A stretch of 64,000 nt of DNA. Source: Allorhodopirellula heiligendammensis. Its GTDB lineage: Bacteria; Planctomycetota; Planctomycetia; Pirellulales; Pirellulaceae. The translations under genes were made by a program, and so were the position numbers. The first letter of the stretch is position 1; the number at the start of each line of letters is the position of its first letter. A model generated the notes under the pieces. The model searched no databases. It saw nothing but the letters and a program-made list of their open reading frames with translations, and was not told the origin of the DNA. The DNA lies in NCBI RefSeq assembly GCF_007860105.1, contig NZ_SJPU01000002.1:394837-458836 (forward strand). Direction: 5' to 3'. This document shows, in pieces, positions 46,161 to 53,292 of this stretch.

Positions 46161-46781
46161 ATGAATCCTGACCAGCCCGAACCTGATCCCACGCAACCGT
46201 CCCCCGATGAGAATCCGGCCCTACGAGCACGGGTTCCCGATCACGTCGCGGGCGGTTGTTTCAGCACCGGGGCGATCGTCATGACGGGCCCGACTGAGTT
46301 CATCATTGACTTCCTGCAGACGGTAGGACGCCCCCACCGCGTCGCCGCGCGAGTCGTGATTCCGCACCCGGTCATGCCGCAGTTCGTGGAGGCGTTGCAA
46401 AAGAATCTAGACATCTATCGCAGCCGCTTTGGGGAGCCAGCGGCACCTCCGGTGCAGCCCAATCCGGAGCAACGACGCCCCACTCCTCAGGAGCTCTACG
46501 ACGATCTGAAACTTCCAGATGAGGCACTGTCGGGGGCCTATGCGACCGGCGTGATGATCGGTCACGGTGCGACCGAATTCGGATTGGATTTTTTAACGAG
46601 TTTTTTCCCGCAGTCCGCGGTGAGCGCCAGGGTGTATTTGGCTGCCGGCCAAGTACCTCGGCTACTCGATTCGCTCAAGGGCGCGGTGCGTCAACTGCAA
46701 GAGCGTCGCAACCCGCCGCCGGAGCCGTTAACGGACGATGGGCCCGGAGGTCCAACGGACCCGCCGGAGGATATCGCATAA
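46161..46781 (+). CDS. DUF3467 protein, possibly duplicated domain
   Basis: A 206-residue protein with the DUF3467 pattern in which GCFSTGAIVMTGPTEFIIDFLQ is followed by a basic Arg/Val segment. A related pattern recurs near the C-terminus (SGAYATGVMIGHGATEFGLDFLTSFFP, same GxxxTGxxxxxGxTEFxxDF arrangement). The N-terminal 35 residues are acidic and Pro-rich. The fold and function are unknown. The ATG at 46161 is chosen because the conserved part starts soon after; the frame is open to 46005, antisense to nothing and overlapping the pabB end. It converges on the lipoprotein gene, whose terminator lies just after its stop. Confidence 0.75.
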   Translation: MNPDQPEPDPTQPSPDENPALRARVPDHVAGGCFSTGAIVMTGPTEFIIDFLQTVGRPHRVAARVVIPHPVMPQFVEALQKNLDIYRSRFGEPAAPPVQPNPEQRRPTPQELYDDLKLPDEALSGAYATGVMIGHGATEFGLDFLTSFFPQSAVSARVYLAAGQVPRLLDSLKGAVRQLQERRNPPPEPLTDDGPGGPTDPPEDIA

Positions 46782-46797
46782 AACGCCCCATCAGTAA

Positions 46798-46833
46798 ACA
46801 AAAAATGCTTGACAGCGATACCGCCGTCAAGCA
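46798..46833 (-). terminator. Rho-independent terminator of the lipoprotein gene
   Basis: On the minus strand an 8-bp stem (TGCTTGAC, 46826-46833 with 46806-46813) with a 12-nt loop is followed by a run of five T. It lies 48 bases after the lipoprotein stop, between the convergent genes. Confidence 0.85.
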
Positions 46834-46880
46834 CTTGGTTTGCGTTGAGACACCCGCGATTGAATCGCACGTGAAACGGA

Positions 46881-47177
46881 CTAGTTGTCGATTTCTTCCA
46901 GGGCGTCAGCTTTGTTCTCGCCCACTTCTTCCAATCGGTCAGCCTTCTTCTCGCCAACGTTCTCGATGGCATCAGCCTTGTTTTCAGCTGAATCGGACAT
47001 ATTGTCGGCGCCTTCGCGAACGTTCTCAGCAGTGTTTTGCGAGGCGTCACGGATTTGATCGGCTTGGGTTTGGGTGGTATCTCGAACTTCGTCTGCCCGC
47101 TTGTCCATTGCCGACTCTTCACAGCCGACGAAGGCGAATGTACTGACGGCCAAAACCAGAGTTGCTAGCATCTTCAT
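46881..47177 (-). CDS. Small lipoprotein with 11-residue repeats
   Basis: A 98-residue protein. The signal peptide MKMLATLVLAVSTFAFVGC (1-19) ends in a lipobox with Cys19. The mature part is made of about seven 11-residue units of the type KADxxxxxGEx, for example KADAIENVGEK, KADRLEEVGEN and KADALEEIDN at the end. Earlier ones are RADEVRDTTQT, QADQIRDASQN and TAENVREGADN. It is highly charged (Lys, Glu, Asp) and has no aromatic residues after the signal. This hendecad pattern resembles amphipathic helices of LEA-like proteins. ATG 47177 has AAGGAAAA upstream; ATG 47171 is possible. It is transcribed alone with its own terminator. Function unknown; a membrane-anchored, envelope-protective helix is inference. 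Confidence 0.85.
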   Translation of the reverse strand: MKMLATLVLAVSTFAFVGCEESAMDKRADEVRDTTQTQADQIRDASQNTAENVREGADNMSDSAENKADAIENVGEKKADRLEEVGENKADALEEIDN

Positions 47178-47543
47178 CTTAATTTTCCTTGTATTTTGAA
47201 ATTGGGCGACGTCGCGGAATGTTGCGGGTCGATCGTGAGTGGGGAGAAGCAAGAGCTGTGCCAAGAAACCAAGAAAGTTGATTTGGATTGATCCTGAATC
47301 GTCGTAGGAACTGTGTAATTTGCTGGATTCGGTGTAAATTTTCAAAATTTTGAAAGTGGCCGCGCAGCTCAAAGGGCCCGGTGACTGAACCACACCCCCG
47401 CAACGAAATGAACACGGTTGTCGCTTTCTAACACCCATTTCTTGGAAACGCTGCCTTTGGCGTCAAATCGATCAACATGACGCTTTGGCGGGCAAAATCA
47501 TCCGGCGACGGTAATGAGATGTCGCGTCCTGGAGAGGTAGCGT
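47178..47543. other. Upstream region of the lipoprotein gene
   Basis: There are 366 bases between two minus-strand genes, with no supported gene although the lipoprotein frame is open to 47438. The stretch directly before the gene (47178-47200) contains its Shine-Dalgarno (AAGGA). I saw no strong hairpin and could not name a promoter with confidence. Confidence 0.4.
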
Positions 47544-48233
47544 TCACAATAAGGCTGCCAGCACCTCGTCAGTCTGTGAGAAATCAGCGAAAGTCTTGGT
47601 CGGATTTTCTGCGGTAAGAGATTCGATCGAGAACTCGCCGGTCGCCACCGCGATCGTTTTCGCTCCGATGGCGTGGCCGCAGCGAATATCAGCAGGAGTG
47701 TCTCCCACCACCACGACCTCAGTCACTGAATTACCGTACCGACGAGCGATGATCTCAGCGGTGCGGCGAGCTAAATCATCACGTTCGACGTGGAGACTGC
47801 CACCAGAAATCCAAGCGAACCACTGTCGGAGATCAAAATGTGCGAGTTTCTGTGTTGCCGTTTCGGGCAAATTCCCGGTCATTACTGCGAGTTCCAGTGC
47901 ATCGCGACGGAATAAGTCGGTGAGGAGAGCCCGAATGCCTGGTAAGACGACCCCGCCCTGACGAGCGAGGTGGCCGCCCATTAAACTAACGTATCGGTCC
48001 CGCAACCTGCGGCAGTGCTCCTCGGTCACTTCCAGGCCATTTCGCTGCAGCAACTCCATCAACAAACTACGATCGGTGCGGCCCGAAAACACCACATCGC
48101 TGTCCGGATGGGCAACCCCGAACTCGTCCAGCATCGCCTGGGAGAGTGCCCCCCTGCCGACCCCTTTGGTCGATAGCAATGTTCCATCGATATCGAATAG
48201 AAAAACGCGCACGTCGATTTTGGCCTGCGTCAC
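47544..48233 (-). CDS. HAD-family phosphatase (phosphoglycolate phosphatase-like)
   Basis: A 229-residue hydrolase of the haloacid dehalogenase superfamily. The nucleophile motif is FLFDIDGTLLS (Asp14), the motif II Thr lies in AVMTGN, and motif III/IV is VVVVGDTPADIRCG. A cap domain lies between them. The arrangement fits phosphoglycolate phosphatase and related small-molecule phosphatases; the substrate cannot be read from sequence. The start is GTG at 48233, 26 bases from the divergent ubiE ATG, so the two share a very compact promoter region. Confidence 0.9.
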   Translation of the reverse strand: MTQAKIDVRVFLFDIDGTLLSTKGVGRGALSQAMLDEFGVAHPDSDVVFSGRTDRSLLMELLQRNGLEVTEEHCRRLRDRYVSLMGGHLARQGGVVLPGIRALLTDLFRRDALELAVMTGNLPETATQKLAHFDLRQWFAWISGGSLHVERDDLARRTAEIIARRYGNSVTEVVVVGDTPADIRCGHAIGAKTIAVATGEFSIESLTAENPTKTFADFSQTDEVLAALL

Positions 48234-48259
48234 CTGAGAGAAGAAACTGAAACACGCCT

Positions 48260-49105
48260 ATGAGTGTCCATCCGCCCAGTGTCCCAGAGCCTCGTTCGAG
48301 CGACCAGCCCCAGCTCGATAAGAGTGGTCAGCGGGTCCGTGAAATGTTTCGGCAAATCGCACCTCGCTACGATACGATGAACCATCTGCTATCGCTGAAC
48401 ATTGATCGTCGGTGGCGGCGAAAGGCGGTCGATCGCTTGCGCATCGATTCGCAATCGCCGATTCTGGATATCTGCTGCGGCACAGGTGACCTGGCGATTG
48501 CGATCGCGGAACGTGCTGGTGGCGGGGTCCAGGTCATCGGCAGCGATTTCTGTCACGCGATGTTGGAGATCGCGCGTGATAAAGAAGCCGCACGGGTCCA
48601 AAACGCCGCTGGTGGCAACGGGCGGGCCACCATCCCCTTCTTTGAAGCCGATTCGATGGCGTTGCCCTTCGCCGATGATCATTTTCAATGCGTGAGCGTG
48701 GCATTCGGCTTGCGAAACATTGCCGATACGGATCAGGGATTGCGGGAAATGGTCCGAGTCTGCCAACCGGGCGGGCAGGTCATGGTGTTGGAGTTCTCCC
48801 AGCCATCTCTGCCAATTCTCAAACAACTCTACGGTTTTTACTTTCGCTCGGTACTGCCCCGTGTCGGCCAAATGTTGGCGAGAAACGACAAGTCCGCCTA
48901 CGCCTATCTCCCCGCTTCGGTCGGCCAATTTCCGTGCGGCGAGCGGCTCGCCGAGCGGATGCGTGACGCGGGCCTGCAGGACGTTTGCTTCCAATCGTTA
49001 ACACTCGGCGTGGCCACGATCTATGTCGGCAACAAGCCCGGTGCAGTGGCACCCGCTCACGGTGACGCGGCGAACCGCCAAATGCCTGAGGCGGCCCACG
49101 CATGA
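48260..49105 (+). CDS. ubiE: Demethylmenaquinone methyltransferase
   Basis: Methylates demethylmenaquinone at the last step of menaquinone synthesis, on the inner face of the membrane. The 281-residue class I methylase has the UbiE signature [20 protein letters not shown] near residue 26 (quoted to 20 residues). [24 protein letters not shown] and [16 protein letters not shown], characteristic of the family, follow. A short variable tail follows the core. As this organism appears to use the futalosine route (mqnE nearby), the product is probably menaquinone rather than ubiquinone. It is the first gene of a coupled operon and overlaps ubiX by ATGA. The symbol menG is also used. Confidence 0.93.
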   Translation: MSVHPPSVPEPRSSDQPQLDKSGQRVREMFRQIAPRYDTMNHLLSLNIDRRWRRKAVDRLRIDSQSPILDICCGTGDLAIAIAERAGGGVQVIGSDFCHAMLEIARDKEAARVQNAAGGNGRATIPFFEADSMALPFADDHFQCVSVAFGLRNIADTDQGLREMVRVCQPGGQVMVLEFSQPSLPILKQLYGFYFRSVLPRVGQMLARNDKSAYAYLPASVGQFPCGERLAERMRDAGLQDVCFQSLTLGVATIYVGNKPGAVAPAHGDAANRQMPEAAHA

Positions 49106-49788
49106 CTGATCCCGTGATGCGACCGCGCCGCATTGTCGTTGCGATCACCGGTGCCAGTGGCGCACCCTACGCGGTGCGACTGTTGCAGGCACTCCGTGTT
49201 GCTGGGGTCGAAATCCACCTGACCATGAGCCCCAGCGGTGCGGCGGTGATCGCTCAAGAACTCGGTCTCAAACTCGATCTTCGCCATCCCGATCTCGATG
49301 GTTTGATCACCTGCGTGCCAACCTGGTCGACCGCATTGCCGATGGAGTTCGACTCACCATTGGGAGAGCTTGGCAACGAGTATTTCCACTACCACCAGCA
49401 CGACGATTTTTTCACACCGATCGCCAGTGGCTCATTTGTGACCGATGCCATGGTGATCTGCCCATGCAGCGGCAGCACACTCTCAGGTATCGCTCGCGCG
49501 GCTGCGGCAAATTTGATTCAACGCGCAGCAGAGGTTCATCTGAAAGAGCATCGCAAGCTCATTGTGGTGCCTCGCGAGACCCCTTTGAGCGTACTGCAAT
49601 TGGAAAACATGCAGCGACTCGCCGCTGCCGGCGCGGTGGTTCTCCCTGCGATGCCAGGTTGGTATCACGGTGTCACACGGCTTGAGGACTTGGTTGACTT
49701 CGTGGTCGCCCGCATCCTCGACCAGATCGGTGTGGAAAATAAGCTGATCTCACGCTGGAAAGACACGTCGAGTGAGGCGATCCGATGA
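49102..49788 (+). CDS. ubiX: Flavin prenyltransferase UbiX
   Basis: Prenylates FMN to make the cofactor of UbiD-type decarboxylases. The 228-residue protein has the family N-terminus [18 protein letters not shown] near residue 12, [21 protein letters not shown] with the flavin-binding serines, and [15 protein letters not shown], then [10 protein letters not shown]. In futalosine pathway clusters it supports the decarboxylase acting on the prenylated naphthoate; that decarboxylase is not in the window. It is co-translated with ubiE upstream and the prenyltransferase downstream through ATGA overlaps on both sides. Confidence 0.95.
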   Translation: MTDPVMRPRRIVVAITGASGAPYAVRLLQALRVAGVEIHLTMSPSGAAVIAQELGLKLDLRHPDLDGLITCVPTWSTALPMEFDSPLGELGNEYFHYHQHDDFFTPIASGSFVTDAMVICPCSGSTLSGIARAAAANLIQRAAEVHLKEHRKLIVVPRETPLSVLQLENMQRLAAAGAVVLPAMPGWYHGVTRLEDLVDFVVARILDQIGVENKLISRWKDTSSEAIR

Positions 49789-50702
49789 GCATCCAATCCA
49801 AGCTGTCTGAGTGGCTCGGCCTCATCCGTTTCTCGCACACCATTTTTGCCCTCCCGTTCGCAATTCTGGCTGCTTTCTTGGCATGGGCGACACCGCTCTC
49901 GGTATCGTCGAACGCCACGCCCGCGATCCGAATGACCGACGTGATCGGCGTGTTAATGTGCATGGTCTTTGCGCGCAGCGCCGCGATGGCCTTCAATCGC
50001 TTAGTCGATCACAAAATGGATGCGGAGAATCCGCGGACGGCATCACGGCATCTACCTGCCGGGCGATTGTCACGGCGCGGCGTGCTGATCTTTACAGTCA
50101 CTTGCTCGCTCGGATTCATCGCCTCGACGCTGCTGTTCCTACCGAACCGTCTGCCCTTCTACGGATCGATTCCGGTACTCGCGTTTCTACTCGGTTATTC
50201 ACTTGCCAAACGTTTCACGGCATCGGCTCATCTGTGGCTAGGCGTTGCACTGAGCCTATCGCCTCTATGCGTATGGGTCGCAATTCGCGGACCACATTTT
50301 TCGTGGGAATTCGTCCACATCCCATTGTTGTTGGCCGGTGCGATTGCGTTCTGGGTCGCGGGGTTTGACATTCTGTACGCGTGTCAGGACGCTGAGTTTG
50401 ATCGAGCCGCCGGACTGCATAGTGTGCCGAGTCGATTTGGAGTTGCTGGTGCGATGCGGATCGCGATGGTGATGCACGTGATCATGCTCGGATTCCTCGC
50501 CGCACTTGTCTACACCGGACATGCCGCCGGCCTGGGGTGGCTGTTCGCCGCCGCAGTTGGGTTGACAGCGATCTTGGTGATGGTCCAGCATTGGCTGGTC
50601 CGTCCAGACGACCTTAGCCGCGTCAATGCCGCGTTTTTCCAAACCAACGCCATCATCAGTATCGTTCTTTTGATGGCCGGAGCCATCGACACATTCATTT
50701 AG
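49785..50702 (+). CDS. UbiA-family prenyltransferase, menaquinone pathway (MqnP-like)
   Basis: An integral membrane enzyme that attaches a polyprenyl chain to an aromatic acid. The 305-residue protein has about eight hydrophobic helices. The first aspartate-rich motif is NRLVDHKMDAENPRTASR at about 71-88. The second is in the GFDILYACQDAEFDRAAGLHS stretch (Asp residues near 209-216; quoted part: YACQDAEFD). Its placement between ubiX and mqnE supports the MqnP role of prenylating a dihydroxynaphthoate precursor; ubiA-like proteins with other substrates look alike, so the specific role is inference from context. The start overlaps ubiX by ATGA. Confidence 0.88.
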   Translation: MSIQSKLSEWLGLIRFSHTIFALPFAILAAFLAWATPLSVSSNATPAIRMTDVIGVLMCMVFARSAAMAFNRLVDHKMDAENPRTASRHLPAGRLSRRGVLIFTVTCSLGFIASTLLFLPNRLPFYGSIPVLAFLLGYSLAKRFTASAHLWLGVALSLSPLCVWVAIRGPHFSWEFVHIPLLLAGAIAFWVAGFDILYACQDAEFDRAAGLHSVPSRFGVAGAMRIAMVMHVIMLGFLAALVYTGHAAGLGWLFAAAVGLTAILVMVQHWLVRPDDLSRVNAAFFQTNAIISIVLLMAGAIDTFI

Positions 50703-50791
50703 TAAGAGTTCTGAAAACGAAGGCCCCGTCAGACATGCTCTGCCTTCCTGTTCCCTGAACCTTGCATCCCTCCCTTTTTTCAATCCCTATT

Positions 50792-51949
50792 ATGCTTTCT
50801 TCAGAACTGAACGCTCGGTTTCGTGAAATTCGCGACAAGGTCGAAGCCAACGAACGATTGTCACTCGACGACGGTTTGTTTTTATACGAGCCCGAGGTAT
50901 CGCTCCAAGCCGTGGGGGAGTTGGCCAATTTTGTGCGTGAGCGGCTCAATGGAAATGTCGCGTATTACAACATCAACACACATCTCAACCCGACCAACGT
51001 CTGCGTGTACCGTTGTCGGTTCTGTGCCTTCCGCAAAGACTTGCGTGACGAGAGTGGGTACGCGATGACGGACGAGCAGGTGCTCGAGCGGGGCCGTGAA
51101 GCGACCGCCAATGGTTGCACGGAGATGCACATTGTCGGTGGGCTCCATCATCAGCGCAAATATGAGTGGTATCGTGATTTGATTTCGCTGCTGAAAACAA
51201 ATTTCCCCCAGATCCACTTGAAAGCATGGACTGCCGTGGAAATCGATTGGTTCCGGTTCCAGACGAAAAAATCGTTCCGCTGGGTACTCGAAGACATGCG
51301 GGCGGCGGGACAGGGCAGCATGCCAGGCGGTGGCGCGGAAATTTTTCATCCCGAGGTCCGCGATCAACTCTGCGAGCACAAAGCCAATACGCCCTCGTGG
51401 ATCGAAATCCATAAAACCGCTCATGAAATCGGCATGAAAACCAACTGCACAATGCTGTATGGGCATGTTGAGAAAGCATACCACCGGATCGACCATCTGA
51501 TGCGACTGCGTGAACTCCAAGACAAAACGGGAGGCTTTCAAGTCTGCATTCCGCTGGCATTTCACCCAGAAAACACCCAGCTATCCGATATTAAAAAGCC
51601 ATCGGGGCTGATGGACTTGCGGACCGTGGCGATTAGCCGATTGATGCTGGACAACATCCGACACATCAAGGCCTACTGGATTATGCTCGGAATCGAGACG
51701 GCGCAGACGGCGTTGGCCTACGGTGCGGACGACCTCGACGGTACCGTTCGTCACGAATTGATCTACCACGACGCCGGTGCAACCACTCCGGAATTTCTCT
51801 CCGTCGACCAGATCCAGCAATTGATCCGCGAAGCGGGCCGGGAACCAATCGAGCGGGACACGACTTACAACCGTGTGATCCGCGACGCCGACGATTTCAC
51901 GAAGTGGCATTCCGGCGAAAGCGTCGATGCCGAACTGGCTGCCGTTTGA
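50792..51949 (+). CDS. mqnE: Aminofutalosine synthase
   Basis: Radical SAM enzyme that converts the chorismate-derived enolpyruvyl benzoate and SAM to aminofutalosine, in the futalosine route to menaquinone. The 385-residue protein has the iron-sulphur motif CVYRCRFC (Cys71, Cys75, Cys78), preceded by NINTHLNPTNV, and GGLHHQ, KAWTAVEIDWF and the MPGGGAEIF segment of the MqnE/MqnC group. The absence of the MqnC-specific pattern and the HIVGGLH motif favour MqnE. ATG 50792 is used because the frame upstream begins with TTG at 50762. It lies 89 bases after the prenyltransferase stop; mqnA, mqnB, mqnC and mqnD are not in the window. Confidence 0.93.
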   Translation: MLSSELNARFREIRDKVEANERLSLDDGLFLYEPEVSLQAVGELANFVRERLNGNVAYYNINTHLNPTNVCVYRCRFCAFRKDLRDESGYAMTDEQVLERGREATANGCTEMHIVGGLHHQRKYEWYRDLISLLKTNFPQIHLKAWTAVEIDWFRFQTKKSFRWVLEDMRAAGQGSMPGGGAEIFHPEVRDQLCEHKANTPSWIEIHKTAHEIGMKTNCTMLYGHVEKAYHRIDHLMRLRELQDKTGGFQVCIPLAFHPENTQLSDIKKPSGLMDLRTVAISRLMLDNIRHIKAYWIMLGIETAQTALAYGADDLDGTVRHELIYHDAGATTPEFLSVDQIQQLIREAGREPIERDTTYNRVIRDADDFTKWHSGESVDAELAAV

Positions 51950-52180
51950 CCCAAATGGCAGCGGTTTTCAGTCGGTATTAGTGGGCCCAAACGAGAGGGC
52001 CCTCCGCCCTGGTGGAGACGGAGACGCCATGCCAGGAACGACGACGAAACCTGAACTGGCGTGCCATCTCGCTTGGTTGCTGTCCCCTACCGGGACTCAA
52101 ATTCCTTGCCAACGTCGCCTTGCCAACGTTCTCGCCCAAGAACTCGTTTCGACAAGCCAATGCACGTCAGATGTGAAACC

Positions 52181-52720
52181 CTACTGAGAAACCAATGCCG
52201 AAGCGTGCCGAATAATCGGTAGCACGCATTGCTCCATCGCGGTCGTCACGGCACCGGTCGAACCCGGCAGCGCGAACAGGACCACTTGGTTGATGCGGCC
52301 TGCGGTGGCGCGGCTGAGCATCCCCTTGGGACCAATCTCCGCGATCGAAAGGGCTCGAAAATGCTCGCCGAAACCGGGTAAGCGGACCTCCAGCAATGAA
52401 TCGATTACATCGACGGCCATGTCACGTGGAGCGATGCCGGTACCGCCCGTTGTGATGATCGCGTGGAGTGACGTATCGGCGGTGAGCTCGCGGATTCTCT
52501 TGCGCAACGGCTCGGCGTCGTCGCTCATGATCAAACGCTCGGCAACGACATGCCCAGCATCTCCAAGCAGCTTGGCGACCCGGTCGCCGCTGCGGTCATC
52601 CGCGCTCGTTCGGGTATCACTCAGTGTGATCACGGCTACCCGCAATGCAGATTCGGTATTGACATTGCCGCAGCCACAATCGGGCGAATCACACGTGTGA
52701 GTTGATGGATGAATGGTCAT
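52181..52720 (-). CDS. Molybdenum cofactor biosynthesis protein of the MoaB/Mog family
   Basis: A protein of the molybdopterin adenylyltransferase fold. The 179-residue sequence has RVAVITLSDTR near residue 27, TTGGTGIAPRD (the phosphate-binding loop) near 90, and the GPKGMLSRATAGR segment, then LPGSTGAVTTAM. These define the MoaB/Mog family, in which Mog adenylates molybdopterin before metal insertion. MoaB and Mog cannot be separated by inspection. The first 20 residues contain a Cys-rich stretch (CDSPDCGCG) not usual for the family, which could bind metal. It stands alone, with the Rieske gene upstream on the same strand 56 bases away. Confidence 0.9.
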   Translation of the reverse strand: MTIHPSTHTCDSPDCGCGNVNTESALRVAVITLSDTRTSADDRSGDRVAKLLGDAGHVVAERLIMSDDAEPLRKRIRELTADTSLHAIITTGGTGIAPRDMAVDVIDSLLEVRLPGFGEHFRALSIAEIGPKGMLSRATAGRINQVVLFALPGSTGAVTTAMEQCVLPIIRHASALVSQ

Positions 52721-52776
52721 GAGGAAGGGATTCCAAAGATGGATGGTGAGACGTCGGTCAGCCGGGAGGCCTGTTC

Positions 52777-53196
52777 CTACGTTAGTCGAATCTCAATCCG
52801 GTCAGCGAGTTGCCGGATTAGAAAAGACTCCTGCAGTGGCTGGCGGTTGATGAGTTGAATCCCGGTGGCAAGATCATATTGCCAGCCGTGCCATGGACAG
52901 GTCACGCAGCCGTCCCGGACGACACCATCGGCTAAAGGGCCGCCTTGGTGGGAGCACATCCCATCGATGGCGTACCAGGATCCCGCGTGGCGAAAAACTG
53001 CGATCACCCGATCGGCGAGTAACACTTCGATGGCAAAGTCCTCACCGGCATCGATTTGCTGGCGGGAAATCGTCTTGACCTTCCCATCGCTGGCCGGTCG
53101 ATCGTCGGTGATTCTCGCGGCGAGCAGCCAGTCACCTTCGTCCGCATTCGCCGGTGTTTCAGGGGGCTCGTTGGTATTGGCTTGAGAATCAGACAT
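52777..53196 (-). CDS. Rieske [2Fe-2S] ferredoxin-like protein
   Basis: A 139-residue soluble Rieske protein that carries one electron. The cluster ligands are C81-S-H83 within MCSHQGGPLADG and C100-PW-H103 within CPWHGWQYD. The first 40 residues are polar and acidic with no signal peptide. Stand-alone Rieske proteins of this kind are similar to the small subunit of nitrite reductase (NirD) or to ring-hydroxylating-oxygenase ferredoxins. No partner enzyme is in the window, so the role is open. It is followed 56 bases later by the MoaB/Mog gene on the same strand, and its coding start is 96 bases from the M16 peptidase gene. Confidence 0.92.
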   Translation of the reverse strand: MSDSQANTNEPPETPANADEGDWLLAARITDDRPASDGKVKTISRQQIDAGEDFAIEVLLADRVIAVFRHAGSWYAIDGMCSHQGGPLADGVVRDGCVTCPWHGWQYDLATGIQLINRQPLQESFLIRQLADRIEIRLT

Positions 53197-53292
53197 ACCG
53201 GCATCTTACTCAGGGTGATGGTCGAGGCGGTAGTCGGGGCGTTACAATTCGAACCAAACGATCAGTCTGCCACACAAAAGGATTTCAACCAG

